Source of the DNA: Bacteroidales bacterium
GTDB taxonomy: Bacteria > Bacteroidota > Bacteroidia > Bacteroidales > UBA932
Assembly (NCBI GenBank): GCA_029098505.1
Contig: JAQXOE010000021.1
Span: 16,593 to 80,592, forward strand
Direction of reading: 5' to 3'
DNA: 64,000 nt
Part shown: positions 43,760 to 54,481 of the stretch, piece by piece
Layout of the letters: the number at the start of each line of letters is the position of its first letter
Position numbering within the stretch: position 1 is the first letter of the stretch
Made by a program: the position numbers and the translations under genes
Notes under the pieces: model-generated
Told to the model about the DNA's origin: nothing
The model's input: only the letters and a program-made list of their open reading frames with translations
The model's database searches: none

Positions 43760-46204
43760 ATGAATAGAAAATCATTGACCCTCATAGCAACGATGCTGCT
43801 TGTCTGCATCACTTCTATTTATGCTCCACTTGCCGGAGCCCAGAAGAACCAGAAAAAAGCCGAGACTGATACTACGAAGACGGCTCCTGTCCTTGAATTC
43901 AGCCGTGGTCTCTTCGCTGTAAGCCAGCAGGATAAGGACTGGTATTTCGAAATTCCCGACAGCCTTCTGGGCCGCCGCATACTTGCAGTCACCAGATATG
44001 TGACCAACACCCCTGGCGCATCGGAATACGGTGGAGAGGAAATCAATGAGTCTATGGTGTATTGGGAGAAGGCGATAAATGGCAATCTTCTCCTTCGCGC
44101 TGATGTTCTCACCATCAAATCAGACGAGGACCAGGCTATCAGCAAGGCCGTTGAGGTAAGTTCCGAGAACCCGATAATAGCCTCATTCAAGCCGGAAAAG
44201 GACGCGAGTGCGGGCAATACCAGAGTCAAGGTAAGCTCCCTTTTCGAGGATGACACCCAGATTTTCTCGTTTACTCCCGGCGGCAAGCGTTCAATGGGAC
44301 TCGGTTCGTTGAAGAAAGATGCTACCTTCATCAGCAGCATACGCACCTATCCTATCAATACAGAGGTAACTGTTACCAAGACTTACAGCTACAGTTCGCA
44401 GAGTGGCAATGGCTCATCGTCATATCTTCCGGCGGGCGCTCAAACCGGCTTGGTGACTCTCCAGATGAACACATCCTTTGTGCTCCTTCCAGAGACTCCG
44501 ATGCAGCCACGTATGTTTGACCCGAGAGTCGGCTTCTTTGCAGACAGTTACACTGAGTTCTCCGATGACCAGCAGAGTGTAGAGGACCTCAGTTTCATTA
44601 CCCGTTACCGTCTTGAGGCTAAACCCGAAGACGTGGAGAAACAGAAGAGGGGAGAACTGGTAGAACCTGTGAAGCCTATCATATATTATATAGATCCTGC
44701 AACGCCAAAGCAGTGGGTACCTTATCTCATTGCCGGAGTCAATGACTGGAACGTGGCATTTGAAGCTGCAGGCTGGAAGAACGCTATACGCGGTGAGGAA
44801 TGGCCGGTGGACGATCCTACAATGAGTCTTGAGGATGCCCGTTTCAGCGTTATCAGGTATTTGGCATCACCAACCCAGAACGCTTATGGCCCGAATGTTC
44901 ACGACCCGCGTTCCGGAGAAATTATTGAAAGTCACGTTGGCTGGTATCATAATGTGATGTCTCTCGTTCACGACTGGTATCAGATTCAGGCCGGTCCAGT
45001 TGATTCGCGTGCCCGCAGCATAAAATATGATGAGGAACTTATGGGTGATCTCATCCGTTTCGTTTCGTCGCACGAGGTGGGACATACTCTTGGCTTGCGT
45101 CACAATATGGGCGCCAGCGCCCAGACTCCGGTAGAGAAGCTCCGCGACAAGGAATGGCTTGAGGAGAACGGCCACACTATCTCGATAATGGACTATGCCC
45201 GATTCAATTATGTCGCTCAGCCTGAGGACAATATCGGTAAGTCTGGCCTTTATCCGCGCATAGGCGAGTATGATAAGTGGGCAATTGAGTTCGGATACAG
45301 ACCAAGCTATATCGATGATGTCAAGGAAGACCATTTGTATTGGAACAAGGTCATCATCGACCGTCTTGAGAAGAATCCTCGCCTCTGGTTCGGTGGTGAG
45401 GGAGGCAATTCCGATCCACGTTCCCAGACTGAGGACCTTGGAGACGACTCCGTCAAGGCAAGTGATTACGGCATAATGAACCTCAAGCGTGTGGTGGCCG
45501 CCATTCCTGAATGGAACGCTGAAGAGGCTGATATGTACAAGAATGTAAAGAGAATGTATGAGGGTGTAATCAGCCAGTTCAACCGTTATTCAGGACATGT
45601 AGGTACAAATATCGGAGGCAGATATGTTACACAGAAGAGTATAGAGCAGCCAGGCCCTGTATATGCTCCTGTTCCGAAGGAAAAACAGAAAGCTGCACTC
45701 GACTATTTCAACAGGAACGTTTTCACCAAACCATCCTGGTTGGTAGATCTGCCATACATATACAATATCACCGACCAACCGGACAATTATCTCCGCTCAG
45801 TTGTGAACAATGTCGTCAGTACCTCAAATCTCCTGAATATTGCCAAACTCACAAGAATGGGTCAATTTGCTCAGGCTGATTCTTCGAACTATAGGCCAGA
45901 AGAGTATATCTCAGATCTTACTTCTATGATATTCAGTGAGTTGGGGAAGGGAAAGGCTGTTGATAGCTACCGCAGATATCTGCAGCGCCGTTTCGTTTCA
46001 GTCGCCCTTACCGTTGTGAACAATAAGGACAATGCACTTACGGACGGTCGTGCCCTGATACTTGCCGAACTCAAGACTATTGAAACTCGAGCAAGGAAAG
46101 CGAAGTCATCGGATGCTGTGACCAAAGCACACTGGCAGTCTATTGCCCAGCAGATTGAAGAGGGACTTCATCCTTCTGCGAGTACCGAAAGCTCAAACAG
46201 ATAA
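43760..46204 (+). CDS. secreted zinc metalloprotease (DUF5118-DUF5117-DUF4953 type)
   Basis: 814 residues with a signal peptide (YAPLAGAQ). N-terminal DUF5118/5117-like beta domains (about 45-330), then a metzincin catalytic domain with HEVGHTLGLRH (HExxHxxGxxH) and a Met-turn (ISIMDYARFNY). This family is widespread in Bacteroidota and likely acts in the periplasm or outside; substrate unknown. The CNNM gene follows 3 bp after the stop. Confidence 0.92.
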   Translation: MNRKSLTLIATMLLVCITSIYAPLAGAQKNQKKAETDTTKTAPVLEFSRGLFAVSQQDKDWYFEIPDSLLGRRILAVTRYVTNTPGASEYGGEEINESMVYWEKAINGNLLLRADVLTIKSDEDQAISKAVEVSSENPIIASFKPEKDASAGNTRVKVSSLFEDDTQIFSFTPGGKRSMGLGSLKKDATFISSIRTYPINTEVTVTKTYSYSSQSGNGSSSYLPAGAQTGLVTLQMNTSFVLLPETPMQPRMFDPRVGFFADSYTEFSDDQQSVEDLSFITRYRLEAKPEDVEKQKRGELVEPVKPIIYYIDPATPKQWVPYLIAGVNDWNVAFEAAGWKNAIRGEEWPVDDPTMSLEDARFSVIRYLASPTQNAYGPNVHDPRSGEIIESHVGWYHNVMSLVHDWYQIQAGPVDSRARSIKYDEELMGDLIRFVSSHEVGHTLGLRHNMGASAQTPVEKLRDKEWLEENGHTISIMDYARFNYVAQPEDNIGKSGLYPRIGEYDKWAIEFGYRPSYIDDVKEDHLYWNKVIIDRLEKNPRLWFGGEGGNSDPRSQTEDLGDDSVKASDYGIMNLKRVVAAIPEWNAEEADMYKNVKRMYEGVISQFNRYSGHVGTNIGGRYVTQKSIEQPGPVYAPVPKEKQKAALDYFNRNVFTKPSWLVDLPYIYNITDQPDNYLRSVVNNVVSTSNLLNIAKLTRMGQFAQADSSNYRPEEYISDLTSMIFSELGKGKAVDSYRRYLQRRFVSVALTVVNNKDNALTDGRALILAELKTIETRARKAKSSDAVTKAHWQSIAQQIEEGLHPSASTESSNR

Positions 46205-46207
46205 ACA

Positions 46208-47260
46208 ATGATTAATTTACTATTGGTATATCTATTCCTGGCATTGGGCGTATCCTTCTTATGCTCAATATTGGAAGCGACTTTGATGTCCACTCCCATT
46301 TCATACATCACAATGAAAGAAGAGGAGGGGTACAAACCGGCCACCCAATTCAAGCAGTATAAACAGGATAGCTCTAGGCCTATTGCCGCCATTCTCAGTC
46401 TCAATACGATAGCGAACACTATCGGAGCCGCCGGAGTAGGTCAGCAGGCTACCATTATCTTCGGCTCTGAATGGTTCGGTCTGGTCAGTGCAATAACGAC
46501 AATCCTGATTCTGATTTTTTCTGAGATTATCCCGAAGACTATAGGCACCTGTTACTGGAAGTCGTTGATGGGTTTTTGTACCAAAACCTTGAACGTGCTG
46601 GTTTTCATAATGTATCCTCTGGTTGTACTGGTGGAATACCTTACCCGTCTCATTACTCCTAAGGAACTGGAAACAGGAGTGTCGCGTGAGGAAGTCAGTG
46701 CTATGGCGAATGTAGCTGAGGAAGACGGTGAGATAGAGGAGGACGAGAATACCATCATTCAGAATCTTATCAATATGGATGAGATTACAGCTGCGGATGC
46801 AATGACACCGAGAGTAGTTTGCGCTATTGCCCCCGAGTCAATGCCGCTTAAAGTCTTCTATAAGGACAAACGCTATATGCACCACAGCCGCATTCCTGTT
46901 TATGCTGAGAATGATGAATATATCACAGGCTATGTGCTCAGGATGGAGGCTCTCCAGCTGATGGCCGAGGATAAGTATGAGGTGACTTTAGGCTCGATAC
47001 GCAGGGACATCCCAAGCTTTCCTGAGGATGCACAGTTGGACGATATCAAGGACGAGATGCTTAGCAAGGATGAGCAAATAGCGGCAATTATCAATGAGTA
47101 CGGCAGTTTCCAGGGTATTCTGACGCTTGAGGACGTTATTGAAACCCTTCTTGGCAGTGAAATAGTCGATGAGCAGGATACCGTTCGCGATATGCAGCAG
47201 CTTGCGCGTGAAAGGTGGGAGAGAATCAATGCTCGAAATGCTGCATCAGTTCAGAAATGA
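46208..47260 (+). CDS. CNNM/TlyC-type membrane protein with CBS pair
   Basis: 350 residues. Four-helix DUF21/CNNM domain (about 1-150), acidic linker with VAEEDGEIEEDE, then two CBS motifs (AADAMTPRVV, EDVIETLLGSEIVDE) that in relatives bind Mg-ATP. Lacks the C-terminal CorC_HlyC domain of longer relatives. Likely involved in Mg or other cation export. Confidence 0.9.
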   Translation: MINLLLVYLFLALGVSFLCSILEATLMSTPISYITMKEEEGYKPATQFKQYKQDSSRPIAAILSLNTIANTIGAAGVGQQATIIFGSEWFGLVSAITTILILIFSEIIPKTIGTCYWKSLMGFCTKTLNVLVFIMYPLVVLVEYLTRLITPKELETGVSREEVSAMANVAEEDGEIEEDENTIIQNLINMDEITAADAMTPRVVCAIAPESMPLKVFYKDKRYMHHSRIPVYAENDEYITGYVLRMEALQLMAEDKYEVTLGSIRRDIPSFPEDAQLDDIKDEMLSKDEQIAAIINEYGSFQGILTLEDVIETLLGSEIVDEQDTVRDMQQLARERWERINARNAASVQK

Positions 47261-48195
47261 TACCTTTTTTCGGAGAGATACTCTCATTGACAGTGGCAAT
47301 ATCGTGGACCGCCACCGCGCTTGCCGCAGATGAAGCCAGCAAGAGACTGGGATCGCTGACTGTCAATGTGATAAGGATGCTGCTGTCATTGCTCCTGCTT
47401 GCATTGACTTTATGGATATTCAGCGGAAGTCCCTATCCCCTTTACGCAGACGGAAAGACTTGGTTTTGGCTTGCCTTGTCTGGCTTTGTCGGTTATGTCT
47501 TCGGTGATTATTGCCTTTTCAATTCATATGTGGTCATAGGTTCGCGCTCTGGGCAACTGTTTATGACCCTTTCGCCTCTGGTGGCTGCCGTTGCTGGTTG
47601 GGCCTTCCTTGGCGAAGCGCTTGGACTTAAGTCGATCGCCGCAATTGTTGTAACTCTCAGCGGTATTGCCATATCTGTAATTACAAGAAACTCAGGTTCA
47701 GGCAAGTTTACTCTCAAACTTCCTCTCAAGGGCATACTCTTTGGTATCGGTGCCGGCATTGGTCAGGGTGGAGGTCTGGTATTGAGCAAGATTGGCCTCA
47801 ATGCTTATGAGGCTTGTGTGCCGGCAGATGCTCCTGCTTCATTCCAGACTCTGATGCCCTTCGCTTCGACCTTCATCCGCGCGGTAATCGGAGCAATTGG
47901 CTTCATTGCCCTTATGGCAATGACGAAATCTTTCGGAAGGCTGAGGGAGGGCCTCAAGGACAGGAGGGCAATGTCTCTCGTCACTCTTGCGACCATCACC
48001 GGTCCTTTCATCGGCGTTTCCCTTTCTTTGATGGCTGTGCAGTACACTCAAGCCGGCATCGCATCCACTTTGATGGCGCTGACACCGGCTTTCATAATAT
48101 TGCCTTACTCGTTGATTTACAAGCAGAAAATCAGTTTCAAAGATGTGATAGGAACTGCCATCTCCCTTGTTGGTGTGGCAATGTTCTTCCTTTAG
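47257..48195 (+). CDS. EamA/DMT-family transporter
   Basis: 312 residues with ten hydrophobic helices in two EamA repeats (ISWTATALAADEASKRLG...; GIASTLMALTPAFIILP). The ATG at 47257 overlaps the CNNM stop (ATGA). Exports metabolites such as amino acids in characterised relatives; substrate unknown here. Convergent overlap of 4 bp with DUF1846. Confidence 0.9.
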   Translation: MIPFFGEILSLTVAISWTATALAADEASKRLGSLTVNVIRMLLSLLLLALTLWIFSGSPYPLYADGKTWFWLALSGFVGYVFGDYCLFNSYVVIGSRSGQLFMTLSPLVAAVAGWAFLGEALGLKSIAAIVVTLSGIAISVITRNSGSGKFTLKLPLKGILFGIGAGIGQGGGLVLSKIGLNAYEACVPADAPASFQTLMPFASTFIRAVIGAIGFIALMAMTKSFGRLREGLKDRRAMSLVTLATITGPFIGVSLSLMAVQYTQAGIASTLMALTPAFIILPYSLIYKQKISFKDVIGTAISLVGVAMFFL

Positions 48196-49655
48196 CGCTT
48201 CTTTACAGGGTCGCAGGTCAGTCCAACTCCCAGTTTCTTGAAAATCTTCTGGTCGACTTCGCTCAACATTACAGTTGAGTGCATCTGGCAACCGTTCAAT
48301 GCCGGGAGCATTGCAAGGGCTTTCTCGCAATTCTCGTCATAGGTGCTGGCCATCGAGAGCGCAACAAGGACTTCATCTGTGTGAAGACGCGGATTTTTTC
48401 CGTGCAGATACTCCACCTTGGTCTTCTGTATAGGCTCAATCATCTTCTGAGGGATGAGCTTGGTAGCGTGAGGAATGCCTGCAAGATGCTTGGTGGCGTT
48501 GAGGATGAGTGCTGCGCTTGGTCCGAGCAACTCGCTGGTCTCAGAACTGATGATGGTACCGTCTTCCAACTCGATTGCCGCACAGGCCTTGCCGGAACGC
48601 TCTTTTCTCTCTTTTGCGGCAATGGTCGTTTTTCTGTCTTCGGTCGAAATGTGAGCCTGCTTGAGTAGCAATGCGCATTTGTTGACTTCGTTCTCGTCGC
48701 AATCACCGTTGGCGAAGCGACAGAGGGAAGTGTAGTAGCGGCGAATAATCTCATCCTTAGAAGCCTTGCAGCAGATTTCGTCATCCTCAATGCAGAAACC
48801 TATCATATTCACACCCATATCGGTAGGTGATTTGTATGGGTTTTCTCCGTAAATTCCCTCGAAGAGTGCGTTCAGTACAGGAAAAATCTCAATATCGCGG
48901 TTGTAATTGACTGCAACCTGGTCGTAGGCATCAAGGTGGAAGGGGTCAATCATATTAATGTCATTGAGGTCGGCAGTAGCAGCCTCGTAGGCGATATTGA
49001 CCGGATGTTTCAATGGAAGATTCCATACAGGGAAAGTCTCGAATTTGGCGTATCCTGCCTCTATACCCCTCTTGTGTTCCTGATAGAGCTGACTGAGGCA
49101 GACCGCCATCTTGCCTGAGCCGGGTCCGGGTGCTGTCACAATGACGAGAGGACGTGTGGTTTCCACGTAATCGTTCTTTCCGAAACCTTCATCGGAATCA
49201 ATGAGGGACACATTGTTAGGGTAGCCTTCGATGGTGTAGTGGTAGTATGCACGGATGCCGAGCCTTTCGAGCTTTTGCCTGTAGGAGTCAGCGCTGCCCT
49301 GACCATTGTAATGTGTTATGACAACTGAGTTTACGAGGAAGCCTCTTTTCATAAACTCGGTGCGAAGACGGAGTACGTCTTCATCGTAAGTAATGCCGAG
49401 GTCCTGGCGCACCTTGTTCCTTTCAATGTCAAGCGCGCTTATTACTATCACGATTTCTGCGTGCTCACTGAGCTGCTGAAGCATTGCCAGTTTACTGTCA
49501 GGCTGGAAACCTGGCAGAACCCTGCTTGCGTGATGGTCATCGAAAAGTTTTCCTCCGAGCTCAAGATAGAGCTTGTTTCCGAACTGGGCAATACGCTCCT
49601 TGATGTGTTCAGACTGTATCTTAAGATACTTGTTATTATCAAATCCGTGTTTCAT
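48192..49655 (-). CDS. DUF1846 protein
   Basis: 487 residues, cytoplasmic. Family pattern: GFDNNKYLKIQSEHIKERI at the N-terminus, LELGGKLFDDHHASRVLPGF, VTAPGPGSGKMAVCLSQLY (P-loop-like Gly-rich turn) and HSTVMLSEVDQKIFKKLG near the C-terminus. The family is found in many anaerobes and its biochemical role is not established. Confidence 0.9.
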   Translation of the reverse strand: MKHGFDNNKYLKIQSEHIKERIAQFGNKLYLELGGKLFDDHHASRVLPGFQPDSKLAMLQQLSEHAEIVIVISALDIERNKVRQDLGITYDEDVLRLRTEFMKRGFLVNSVVITHYNGQGSADSYRQKLERLGIRAYYHYTIEGYPNNVSLIDSDEGFGKNDYVETTRPLVIVTAPGPGSGKMAVCLSQLYQEHKRGIEAGYAKFETFPVWNLPLKHPVNIAYEAATADLNDINMIDPFHLDAYDQVAVNYNRDIEIFPVLNALFEGIYGENPYKSPTDMGVNMIGFCIEDDEICCKASKDEIIRRYYTSLCRFANGDCDENEVNKCALLLKQAHISTEDRKTTIAAKERKERSGKACAAIELEDGTIISSETSELLGPSAALILNATKHLAGIPHATKLIPQKMIEPIQKTKVEYLHGKNPRLHTDEVLVALSMASTYDENCEKALAMLPALNGCQMHSTVMLSEVDQKIFKKLGVGLTCDPVKKR

Positions 49656-49663
49656 ACGGACTG

Positions 49664-49693
49664 CAAATTTATAAAGAATACTTCTATTGTCAA
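49664..49693 (-). promoter_or_regulatory. promoter of the DUF1846 gene
   Basis: On the minus strand TTG (49691-49693), 19-bp spacer, TAAATTTG (49664-49671); the ATG is 8 bp downstream, a nearly leaderless mRNA. Confidence 0.6.
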
Positions 49694-49794
49694 CTACTTA
49701 ATTGACTTGCAAATCCTCTTTTTTTGATTAGTGCTCACGATGCTTTGTTTTATTACTGCATCTTGGCGTTTGCCGCGGAAAGCAGGCGGTGTTC

Positions 49795-49902
49795 CATGGG
49801 GGATAAGTGCTTGATACTCAGTGAGATAAGCATTTGTCTATAGGTAAATTTTCCCATAGGCAATGGCGTAAAATGTTGATGCACAATAGGTTAAGCTCCA
49901 CG
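49795..49902. repeat. 108-bp palindromic element, copy 4
   Basis: Left end CATGGGGGATAAGT, right end GTTAAGCTCCACG. Core left arm ATAAGCATTTGTCTATAGG; the right arm (CCCATAGGCAATGGCGTAA) has drifted, so this is the most degenerate copy. Occupies most of the 307-bp gap between DUF1846 and the esterase. Confidence 0.75.
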
Positions 49903-49918
49903 GCCTACCTTACAGAGT

Positions 49919-49947
49919 AAAAGGCTGACCTTTTGGGCCAGCCTTTT
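49919..49947 (-). terminator. terminator of the second esterase
   Basis: AAAAGGCTG/CAGCCTTTT stem (49919-49927, 49939-49947) just after the esterase stop on the minus strand; the T run is within the stem. Confidence 0.7.
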
Positions 49948-49962
49948 GATTCTAAATCCGGA

Positions 49963-51231
<1,269 letters not shown>

Positions 51232-51249
51232 TTATCAATAATAAGATTT

Positions 51250-52581
51250 ATGACAATAGAACTTTCAGGACATTACGGATACGGACGACTGATCAAGGCC
51301 ACTCTGCCTATGGCCTTGATGATGATAGTTGTTTCTGTTTACAGTATAGTGGACGGCTATTTCATTTCAAACTGGGCCGGCAGCGATGCTTTCGCCGGAA
51401 TGAACCTCATTTGGCCTCCAATAGCGGTCGTAGGAGCTATCGGCCTGATGGTAGGAACGGGTGGCAGTGCCTTGGTTTCCAAGACTTTCGGAGAGGGCCA
51501 GCCGGAAGAAGCCCGACGTATATTCACAATGATGATACGTCTGACTGTTATCTCAGGCATAATTCTGGGTATCATATGCTTCATTCTTATGCCCTGGCTT
51601 GCCAAAGTGCTTGGTGCCGATGAGGCAATGATGCCGCACGCCATTCTGTATGGACGCATCCTTATCTGTGTTCTGCCTGCATATATGCTCCAAATGGCAT
51701 TCCAGCCTTTCTTTATGGTCGCAGAAAGACCTCATTTCGGTACGGTCCTGAGCATACTCAGCGGTGTGACCAATATCATATTGGATGCACTGTTCGTCGC
51801 TGTCTTCTCTTGGGGACTTACCGGAGCGGCACTCGCAAGCTGTGCTGGAATACTGCTCAATGCAGGTATTCCCATTTGGTTTTTCTCCTCTAAGAGGAAC
51901 AAAACTCAGCTATGCTTCGTACCTGCCCGTTTCGATTGGAAGAAGATACTGAAATCCTGCTCCAATGGTCTTTCGGAGTTCGTCGGAAGCATTGCCTTAA
52001 GTGTGGTCAGTATGTGTTACAATTGGCAGCTGATGCGCTATATTGGCGCCAACGGAGTCTCTGCTTACGGCATCATTATGTATCTTGGTTTCATCTTCGC
52101 CGCCATTTTCATCGGATACAATATGGGGGTTTCCCAGATTATTGCCTACAATTACGGGGCTGGAAACAAGCCTGAACTCCGCAGTCTTTTGAAGAAGAGT
52201 CTGGTCATCATAGGCATAGTCGGGGTGACCATTACCGCCATTGCTGAGTTGAGCGCAGATGTCGTGGCTGACATTTTTGTAGGCTATGATGCTGAACTGA
52301 GGGATCTGACTTCCTATGCAACGCGCATCTATATGCTCAGTTTTCTTATTTGCGGTTTCAATATGTTCTGCTCAGCCTGGTTCACTTCGCTCAATAACGG
52401 CATAGTCTCGGCCATCGGGGCCTTTGTGAGAACCCTGGTTTTCGAGTTTGCTTGCGTGTTTATTCTGCCTTTGCTCTTCGGCATTGAGGGCATTTGGGTG
52501 GCAGTCAATGTAGCAGAGCTTCTTTCATTATTCCTAACTATCTCATTGATAATCGGTTTCAGGAAAAGATACGGCTATTGA
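51250..52581 (+). CDS. MATE-family efflux transporter
   Basis: 443 residues, twelve hydrophobic helices in two MatE repeats (LPMALMMIVVSVYSIVDGYF; LVSKTFGEGQPEEARRIF; YNMGVSQIIAYNYGAGNKPEL). Multidrug or metabolite exporter using Na or H gradients. Directly after the stop begins the TGTGG-box region. Confidence 0.93.
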   Translation: MTIELSGHYGYGRLIKATLPMALMMIVVSVYSIVDGYFISNWAGSDAFAGMNLIWPPIAVVGAIGLMVGTGGSALVSKTFGEGQPEEARRIFTMMIRLTVISGIILGIICFILMPWLAKVLGADEAMMPHAILYGRILICVLPAYMLQMAFQPFFMVAERPHFGTVLSILSGVTNIILDALFVAVFSWGLTGAALASCAGILLNAGIPIWFFSSKRNKTQLCFVPARFDWKKILKSCSNGLSEFVGSIALSVVSMCYNWQLMRYIGANGVSAYGIIMYLGFIFAAIFIGYNMGVSQIIAYNYGAGNKPELRSLLKKSLVIIGIVGVTITAIAELSADVVADIFVGYDAELRDLTSYATRIYMLSFLICGFNMFCSAWFTSLNNGIVSAIGAFVRTLVFEFACVFILPLLFGIEGIWVAVNVAELLSLFLTISLIIGFRKRYGY

Positions 52582-52586
52582 AACAG

Positions 52587-52719
52587 CCACATTGGTACCA
52601 AATGTGGTGCGATTATTCCTTTGGTGTGGCGAAATTCTGTGCTCTATGTGGTGAAATCAGAAATGAAAATTCCGCCACAGAAAGATTTATCACACCACAG
52701 AAAAGCATTTTCTACCACA
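52587..52719. repeat. phased array of TGTGG boxes, three forward and three inverted
   Basis: TGTGGTGCGATT (52603), TGTGGCGAAATT (52625) and TGTGGTGAAATC (52647) are spaced exactly 22 bp. Then inverted copies end at 52679 (AATTCCGCCACA), 52699 (CACACCACA) and 52719 (CTACCACA), exactly 20 bp apart. A further inverted box at 52587-52592 pairs with the first forward box as a hairpin. It fills the gap between the MATE gene and the acyl ligase gene. Confidence 0.75.
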
Positions 52720-52819
52720 AAGCGAGGGTCTGTTCGGCACAAAGGTCCATTCCTTCGCTTTTTCTTTGAAAATAATAGGGAACTTTGCCAGCGAAAACAA
52801 ATCCGAATCTATTTATTTT

Positions 52820-54481
52820 ATGAATTCATTCATCAATTTATTTCATTCGTCTGTCGCAGAGTGCTGGGACAACAAGGCTATTTCACAGTTTAAGGTAAAA
52901 GAGCTTAAGTACTCCGACTTCGCCAAGGAAATAGCTGTATTGCAGGATATGTGGGCTAAGGCTGGCCTCAAGCCAGGCGATAAGATTTCCATCAATGCAA
53001 AAAGCAGCGTGAACTGGATGACACTGTTCATGGCTTCAGTTACAGGAGGCTATGTCAGCGTGCAGTTGTTCAACGGCTTCCTTCCGGCAGATACGATGAA
53101 GCTCGTATGCCACTCGGACAGCCGCATACTATATACGGAAAAGGCAATATTCTCACAGATGAATTTCGATGAGATGCCTGAACTCCTTGCTGTCATCGAT
53201 ACCGATTCCTTCGAGCTTCTCGCTTCAAGAAACGGTTTCGAGGCCATTTATAATGACAGATATGCCGCTTTTGACGCCAAGTATCCGAACTCATATTCCA
53301 AGTCCGATTTCGAGGCACGCATCCCTCAGGCACATAAGGTCGGAATCGACGATATGTGCGCGATAATGTACACCTCAGGCTCGACTGGAAACCCGAAAGG
53401 TGTGATGCTCAGCGTACGCAATTTCAGCGCAAATGTCCATTTCATCGTAAGTCACATCCCTATGCGTCGCGGTGAGAATCATCTCAGCGTGCTCCCATAT
53501 GCGCACATCTTCGGCCTTACCGTCGATGCCGTCACAGCGCTGAGCATAGGTATGCATCTCTGTATTCTCGGCACAATTCCGCTTCCGCGCACACTTCACG
53601 AGGCTTTCCAGGAGCTCAAGCCTGCAGTCTTCTTCGCAGTGCCGCTCATCCTCAGCAAGTTCGTCGACTATGTTTTGAGTGATGTGCTCAAATCAGAGGA
53701 AAACCGTCTCAAGCTCGACGATTACGAGAACAACCAGGAGTTCTGTGATGAACTCAGGGCAATGGTAATAGATGCAATGGGAGGACGTCTGGAGCTCTTC
53801 GCGACCGGTGGAGCCGCTATCCCGTCTGAGATCGAGTCTATGCTCGCATTCAAGCTCAAGACACCATTCATCACCGGCTATGGAATGACCGAGACCGCAC
53901 CGGTAATCTCTCTTGGACCGGTAGGCCATTACAAGGCCAAATCTTGCGGAATGGTTTACAAGGACTACATCGACGTGAAGATCAACTCAAGCAAACCTTC
54001 GCGTATCCCCGGCGAGGTTATGGTAAAGGGTGACATTGTCTTCCTTGGATATTACAAGAACCCTGAAGCTACGAAGGAAGTGCTTTCTGAGGACGGTTGG
54101 CTCAGAACAGGCGACATTGGTATTCTCGATGAGGAAAACATACTCTTCCTCTCCGGTCGTTGCAAGAATATGCTGCTCTCAACCAACGGACAGAATATCT
54201 TCCCTGAGGAAATAGAGGCTGTCCTTAATGAATTGCAGTATGTCGCAGAATCGCTTGTCGTGATGAGGAATGGCAATCTTCACGCCATCATCGTACCTGA
54301 CGGCAATGCAATGGCTGAGAACGGCATCGATGCCAATACGATGAATGCGATAATGGAGGAGAATATCTCCTACCTTAACTCGCAGATTCCAAAGTATTCG
54401 GCTGTAAGTTCTTTTGAACTACGCTTCGAGCCTTTTGCCAAGACTCCTAAGGGTAGCATCAAGCGTTTTATGTACGTTTAA
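52820..54481 (+). CDS. AMP-forming acyl-CoA/acyl-ACP synthetase
   Basis: 553 residues from ATG 52820; upstream in-frame codons lack support. ANL-superfamily motifs: YTSGSTGNPKGVML (P-loop), TGYGMTETAPVIS, GWLRTGDIG and the C-terminal Lys region KTPKGSIKRFMY. Activates a carboxylic acid, probably a fatty acid, with ATP. Followed convergently by the LytTR gene (14-bp overlap) and then the fab operon, which suggests lipid metabolism. Confidence 0.92.
   Translation: MNSFINLFHSSVAECWDNKAISQFKVKELKYSDFAKEIAVLQDMWAKAGLKPGDKISINAKSSVNWMTLFMASVTGGYVSVQLFNGFLPADTMKLVCHSDSRILYTEKAIFSQMNFDEMPELLAVIDTDSFELLASRNGFEAIYNDRYAAFDAKYPNSYSKSDFEARIPQAHKVGIDDMCAIMYTSGSTGNPKGVMLSVRNFSANVHFIVSHIPMRRGENHLSVLPYAHIFGLTVDAVTALSIGMHLCILGTIPLPRTLHEAFQELKPAVFFAVPLILSKFVDYVLSDVLKSEENRLKLDDYENNQEFCDELRAMVIDAMGGRLELFATGGAAIPSEIESMLAFKLKTPFITGYGMTETAPVISLGPVGHYKAKSCGMVYKDYIDVKINSSKPSRIPGEVMVKGDIVFLGYYKNPEATKEVLSEDGWLRTGDIGILDEENILFLSGRCKNMLLSTNGQNIFPEEIEAVLNELQYVAESLVVMRNGNLHAIIVPDGNAMAENGIDANTMNAIMEENISYLNSQIPKYSAVSSFELRFEPFAKTPKGSIKRFMYV

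Noticed and set aside
52587..52719. TGTGG boxes as a CRISPR or integron-like array
   Set aside because: Repeats are only 5-12 bp, spacing is fixed at 20-22 bp, orientation flips in the middle and no associated genes exist.
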